NCBI GenBank assembly: GCA_026197195.1
Contig: JAPHUG010000437.1
Coordinates: 1-8,367, forward strand
Reading direction: 5' to 3'
DNA length: 8,367 nt
Source of the DNA: Sedimenticola sp.
GTDB taxonomy: Bacteria; Pseudomonadota; Gammaproteobacteria; Chromatiales; Chromatiaceae
The position numbers were made by a program, and so were the translations under genes. Shown here piece after piece: positions 6,453 to 8,367 of this stretch. The notes beneath the pieces were generated by a model that saw only the letters and a program-made list of their open reading frames with translations, was not told the DNA's origin and searched no databases. Numbering within the stretch: position 1 is the stretch's first letter; each line of letters opens with the position of its first letter.

Positions 6453-7635
6453 GGTTGTGTTATCAGTCATGGGTCTCCTGCTGCTGCTTTTGGTCGGCTG
6501 GTGGATTCAGTGGTTTTACGCAAATCATGAACAGCAAACACGTGAAATCAAAACAGATGTCTCGCCTTTGGCAAAGCGCAACCCGTTGCTGGCGGCTGAG
6601 CTGTTTTTACGCCGTATAGGATTACAGAGTGAGAGTGTCAGTGGCCGGGATTTCTTGTTGAATCCACCGGAGGCTACGGGGCTGTTAGTGGTGAGTCGTC
6701 TGGGGGGATCTCTGCCAGAAGAGCGGCAGGAGGCGTTGTTAGCTTGGGTGCGCCGAGGGGGGCATCTGGTTATCTCTCCACCGAGTGGTTGGGGTGACGA
6801 TGATGCCCAGGCCAACAGTCTGCTTGATTATCTTGGGGTTGAGGTGTTTTGGCCAGACAGCGAAGGCCAGGAGGGCGACTCTTCAGGTGCAGCGTTGGGT
6901 TCTGCAGACGCGCATGCTCCCATCCTGTTTCAGCTGCCGGGTGTTGCCGGAGAGGTCGCGGTTGCCTTCACTGATCAACGGGTGTTGTTTGATAGCCGTG
7001 GTCATGCAGAGTGGCAGGTTGAATCGGATGAGGGGGCGCATCTGCTTCAATTTGACATAGGGCGGGGCCAGATCACTGTGCTGAGTGACCAGGCCTTTTT
7101 TTCCAATGCGCGTATCGGTGAGCATGACCACGCCCTGTTTCTGGCGCAGCTGGCAGTGTCGTCGTCCAGAGTTTGGCTGCTCTACAGCAGTGAAATGCCC
7201 TCTTTAATACAGTTGCTCTGGCGACAGGCCAGTGAGCTTGTGATTTCACTAATGGGCCTGTTGTTGTTGATCGTCTGGTTCATGACGCAGCGAAGTGGCC
7301 CTGTTTTGGTGGCTGAGTCGTTTGGCAGGCGTAATCTCATGGAACATCTGATCGCAGTTGGACACTATGTCTGGAAAGTGGATCAGGCAAGAGAGACCTT
7401 TACCCGGTCCCAGGCTGCACTGGAACAGCGCTGGCTAACTCGTCATCCTCTCCTTGCCGGAATGAAGCAGGAAGAGCGATGTCAGTGGATAGCTGATCAT
7501 GCTGGCCTGATGCCAGCGTCTGTCAGTCAGGCACTCTATGGTCACTACCAGGGCGAGCATGAATTCATACAGGTGACGGCAACGCAGCAGCGACTGGTTG
7601 CCCAGCTATACAAACAACGAAACATAGAGACATAA
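6442..7635 (+). CDS. DUF4350-family protein, two membrane anchors and GATase-like domain
   Basis: A 397-residue protein of unknown function. An N-terminal membrane anchor (about 5-25) is followed by a soluble domain (30-245) and a second membrane segment (about 264-281), then a cytoplasmic C-terminal region of about 115 residues. The soluble domain shows the DUF4350 pattern: [14 protein letters not shown] (47-60), GLLVVSR (80-86), then [20 protein letters not shown] (93-112), an alpha/beta layout like that of glutamine-amidotransferase-fold domains. [10 protein letters not shown] (207-216) and [10 protein letters not shown] (228-237) are also typical. No catalytic Cys is evident, so a binding role is more likely than catalysis. 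Topology puts this domain on the periplasmic side (inferred). It overlaps the DUF4129 gene by 11 nt and is followed after 14 nt by the MoxR gene. In mycobacteria a DUF4350 gene also lies next to moxR2. Confidence 0.91.
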   Translation: MRTKVVLSVMGLLLLLLVGWWIQWFYANHEQQTREIKTDVSPLAKRNPLLAAELFLRRIGLQSESVSGRDFLLNPPEATGLLVVSRLGGSLPEERQEALLAWVRRGGHLVISPPSGWGDDDAQANSLLDYLGVEVFWPDSEGQEGDSSGAALGSADAHAPILFQLPGVAGEVAVAFTDQRVLFDSRGHAEWQVESDEGAHLLQFDIGRGQITVLSDQAFFSNARIGEHDHALFLAQLAVSSSRVWLLYSSEMPSLIQLLWRQASELVISLMGLLLLIVWFMTQRSGPVLVAESFGRRNLMEHLIAVGHYVWKVDQARETFTRSQAALEQRWLTRHPLLAGMKQEERCQWIADHAGLMPASVSQALYGHYQGEHEFIQVTATQQRLVAQLYKQRNIET

Positions 7636-7643
7636 GGGGAGAG
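7636..7643 (+). promoter_or_regulatory. Ribosome binding site of the MoxR gene
   Basis: GGGGAGAG precedes the GTG at 7650 by 6 nt. An in-frame TTG at 7644 is also possible but overlaps the end of this site, so GTG is preferred. Confidence 0.55.
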
Positions 7644-7649
7644 TTGAGC

Positions 7650-8367
7650 GTGGCAGAGGGAGAGCATGTAGGGGCCGCAGAGGGGGCTGAAGTACCCGCC
7701 GAAATACGGGATGCCGTGCAGGGGCTGGAGCGCGAAATACAAAAGGCGGTAATTGGACAGACTCGCGTCATTCGGGAGGTGATTGTCGGCCTGCTGGCGG
7801 CGGGTCATATTTTAGTGGAGGGTGTACCGGGACTGGGTAAAACGCTACTGGTACGGGCGTTGGCTGCGGCAGTGGGTGGACGGTTCAGTCGGGTTCAGTT
7901 TACCCCTGACTTGATGCCAAGTGATATCAGCGGGCATGTCATGTTTGATATGAAGCGGGATGCCTTTCGGGTTCGCAAGGGGCCGGTATTCTGCAATTTT
8001 CTTCTGGCTGATGAAGTCAATCGCGCACCGGCTAAAACACAATCCGCGTTGCTGGAAGTGATGCAGGAACAGCAGGTGACCATAGAAGGAACAGGCTACA
8101 AGCTGGAACGGCCGTTTCTGGTGTTGGCGACCCAGAATCCTATTGAACAGGAGGGCACTTATCCTCTCCCGCAGGCGCAGCTTGATCGTTTCCTGTTGAA
8201 GATCTTTATCGATTATCCTGAGCTGGAGGAAGAGCAGGCGCTGGTTCATCATGTGACGCGGGGTGTGGGTGATCAGCTGGATATTTCCGCCATCACACAG
8301 ATCCTAAATCCAGAGCAGATTGTGAAGTTGCAGCAGTATGCCGCTGGACTACGGGTGGATGAGCAGG
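7650..8367 (+). CDS. MoxR-family AAA+ ATPase, N-terminal part (3' end outside window)
   Basis: A cytoplasmic ATPase of the MoxR family, thought to act as a chaperone or assembly factor, often with vWA-domain partners. The frame is open to the right edge, giving 239 residues of an expected 310-340. After a short acidic N-terminus, AVIGQ (33-37) is followed by Walker A GVPGLGKT (58-65, Lys64), the conserved [15 protein letters not shown] (81-95), Walker [12 protein letters not shown] (117-127, Asp121 and Glu122), LLEVMQE (134-140), sensor 1 region LATQNP (159-164) and [11 protein letters not shown] (171-181) with the presumed arginine finger. All catalytic motifs are intact; the C-terminal lid is cut off. 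The GTG start is 14 nt after the DUF4350 stop. A DUF58 gene would be expected next. The symbol moxR is not used because this is not the methanol-dehydrogenase-linked gene. Confidence 0.95.
   Translation, partial: MAEGEHVGAAEGAEVPAEIRDAVQGLEREIQKAVIGQTRVIREVIVGLLAAGHILVEGVPGLGKTLLVRALAAAVGGRFSRVQFTPDLMPSDISGHVMFDMKRDAFRVRKGPVFCNFLLADEVNRAPAKTQSALLEVMQEQQVTIEGTGYKLERPFLVLATQNPIEQEGTYPLPQAQLDRFLLKIFIDYPELEEEQALVHHVTRGVGDQLDISAITQILNPEQIVKLQQYAAGLRVDEQ

Noticed and set aside
7845..8252. 135-codon open frame on the - strand
   Set aside because: It lies wholly opposite the MoxR Walker A to LDRF coding region, whose protein motifs are unmistakable; the reverse translation resembles no family I know.

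Overview
The window looks like chromosomal DNA of a gammaproteobacterium, probably an autotrophic, sulfur-oxidising type. This is inferred from protein character and gene order; no rRNA or taxonomic marker is present. All real genes are on the + strand, in two blocks separated by a strong intrinsic terminator.

Block 1 (1-1842) is central carbon metabolism. It holds the C-terminal 202 residues of pyruvate kinase, cut by the left edge, then a complete 354-residue class II fructose-1,6-bisphosphate aldolase of the long subtype typical of Calvin-cycle organisms (CbbA-like). The block ends with an 8-bp GC-rich hairpin plus T-run at 1816-1842. The 112-nt pyk-fba gap holds a perfect 7-bp inverted repeat and a possible weak terminator.

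Block 2 (about 1850-8367, running off the right edge) is a tightly packed membrane-protein operon. In order it encodes: (1) a 423-residue protein with a small N-terminal domain, a four-cysteine zinc ribbon and a polytopic BPSS1780-like membrane domain; (2) an RDD-family membrane protein with a soluble tail; (3) a SpoIIM/DUF95-family membrane protein; (4) a 499-residue membrane protein with a C-terminal DUF4129 domain; (5) a DUF4350 protein with two membrane anchors around a GATase-like soluble domain; (6) a MoxR-family AAA+ ATPase whose C-terminus is outside the window. The gaps are +10 and +1 nt, then overlaps of 14 and 11 nt, then a 14-nt gap, so one transcript with translational coupling is likely. 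A DUF58 (vWA-like) gene is expected just downstream.

The MoxR + DUF4350 + DUF4129 + SpoIIM + RDD association recurs in distant bacteria, including a mycobacterial locus around moxR2, yet to my knowledge it has no established biochemical function. It is the best candidate here for a poorly described system: a membrane complex with a DUF4350 extracytoplasmic domain and a cytoplasmic MoxR chaperone-like ATPase. The zinc-ribbon BPSS1780-like protein at its head may be an added component. The 229-nt leader between the blocks contains two interlocking 6-bp inverted repeats that may be an operator or an RNA switch/pseudoknot. No tRNA, rRNA, CRISPR, insertion sequence or attachment site was seen.
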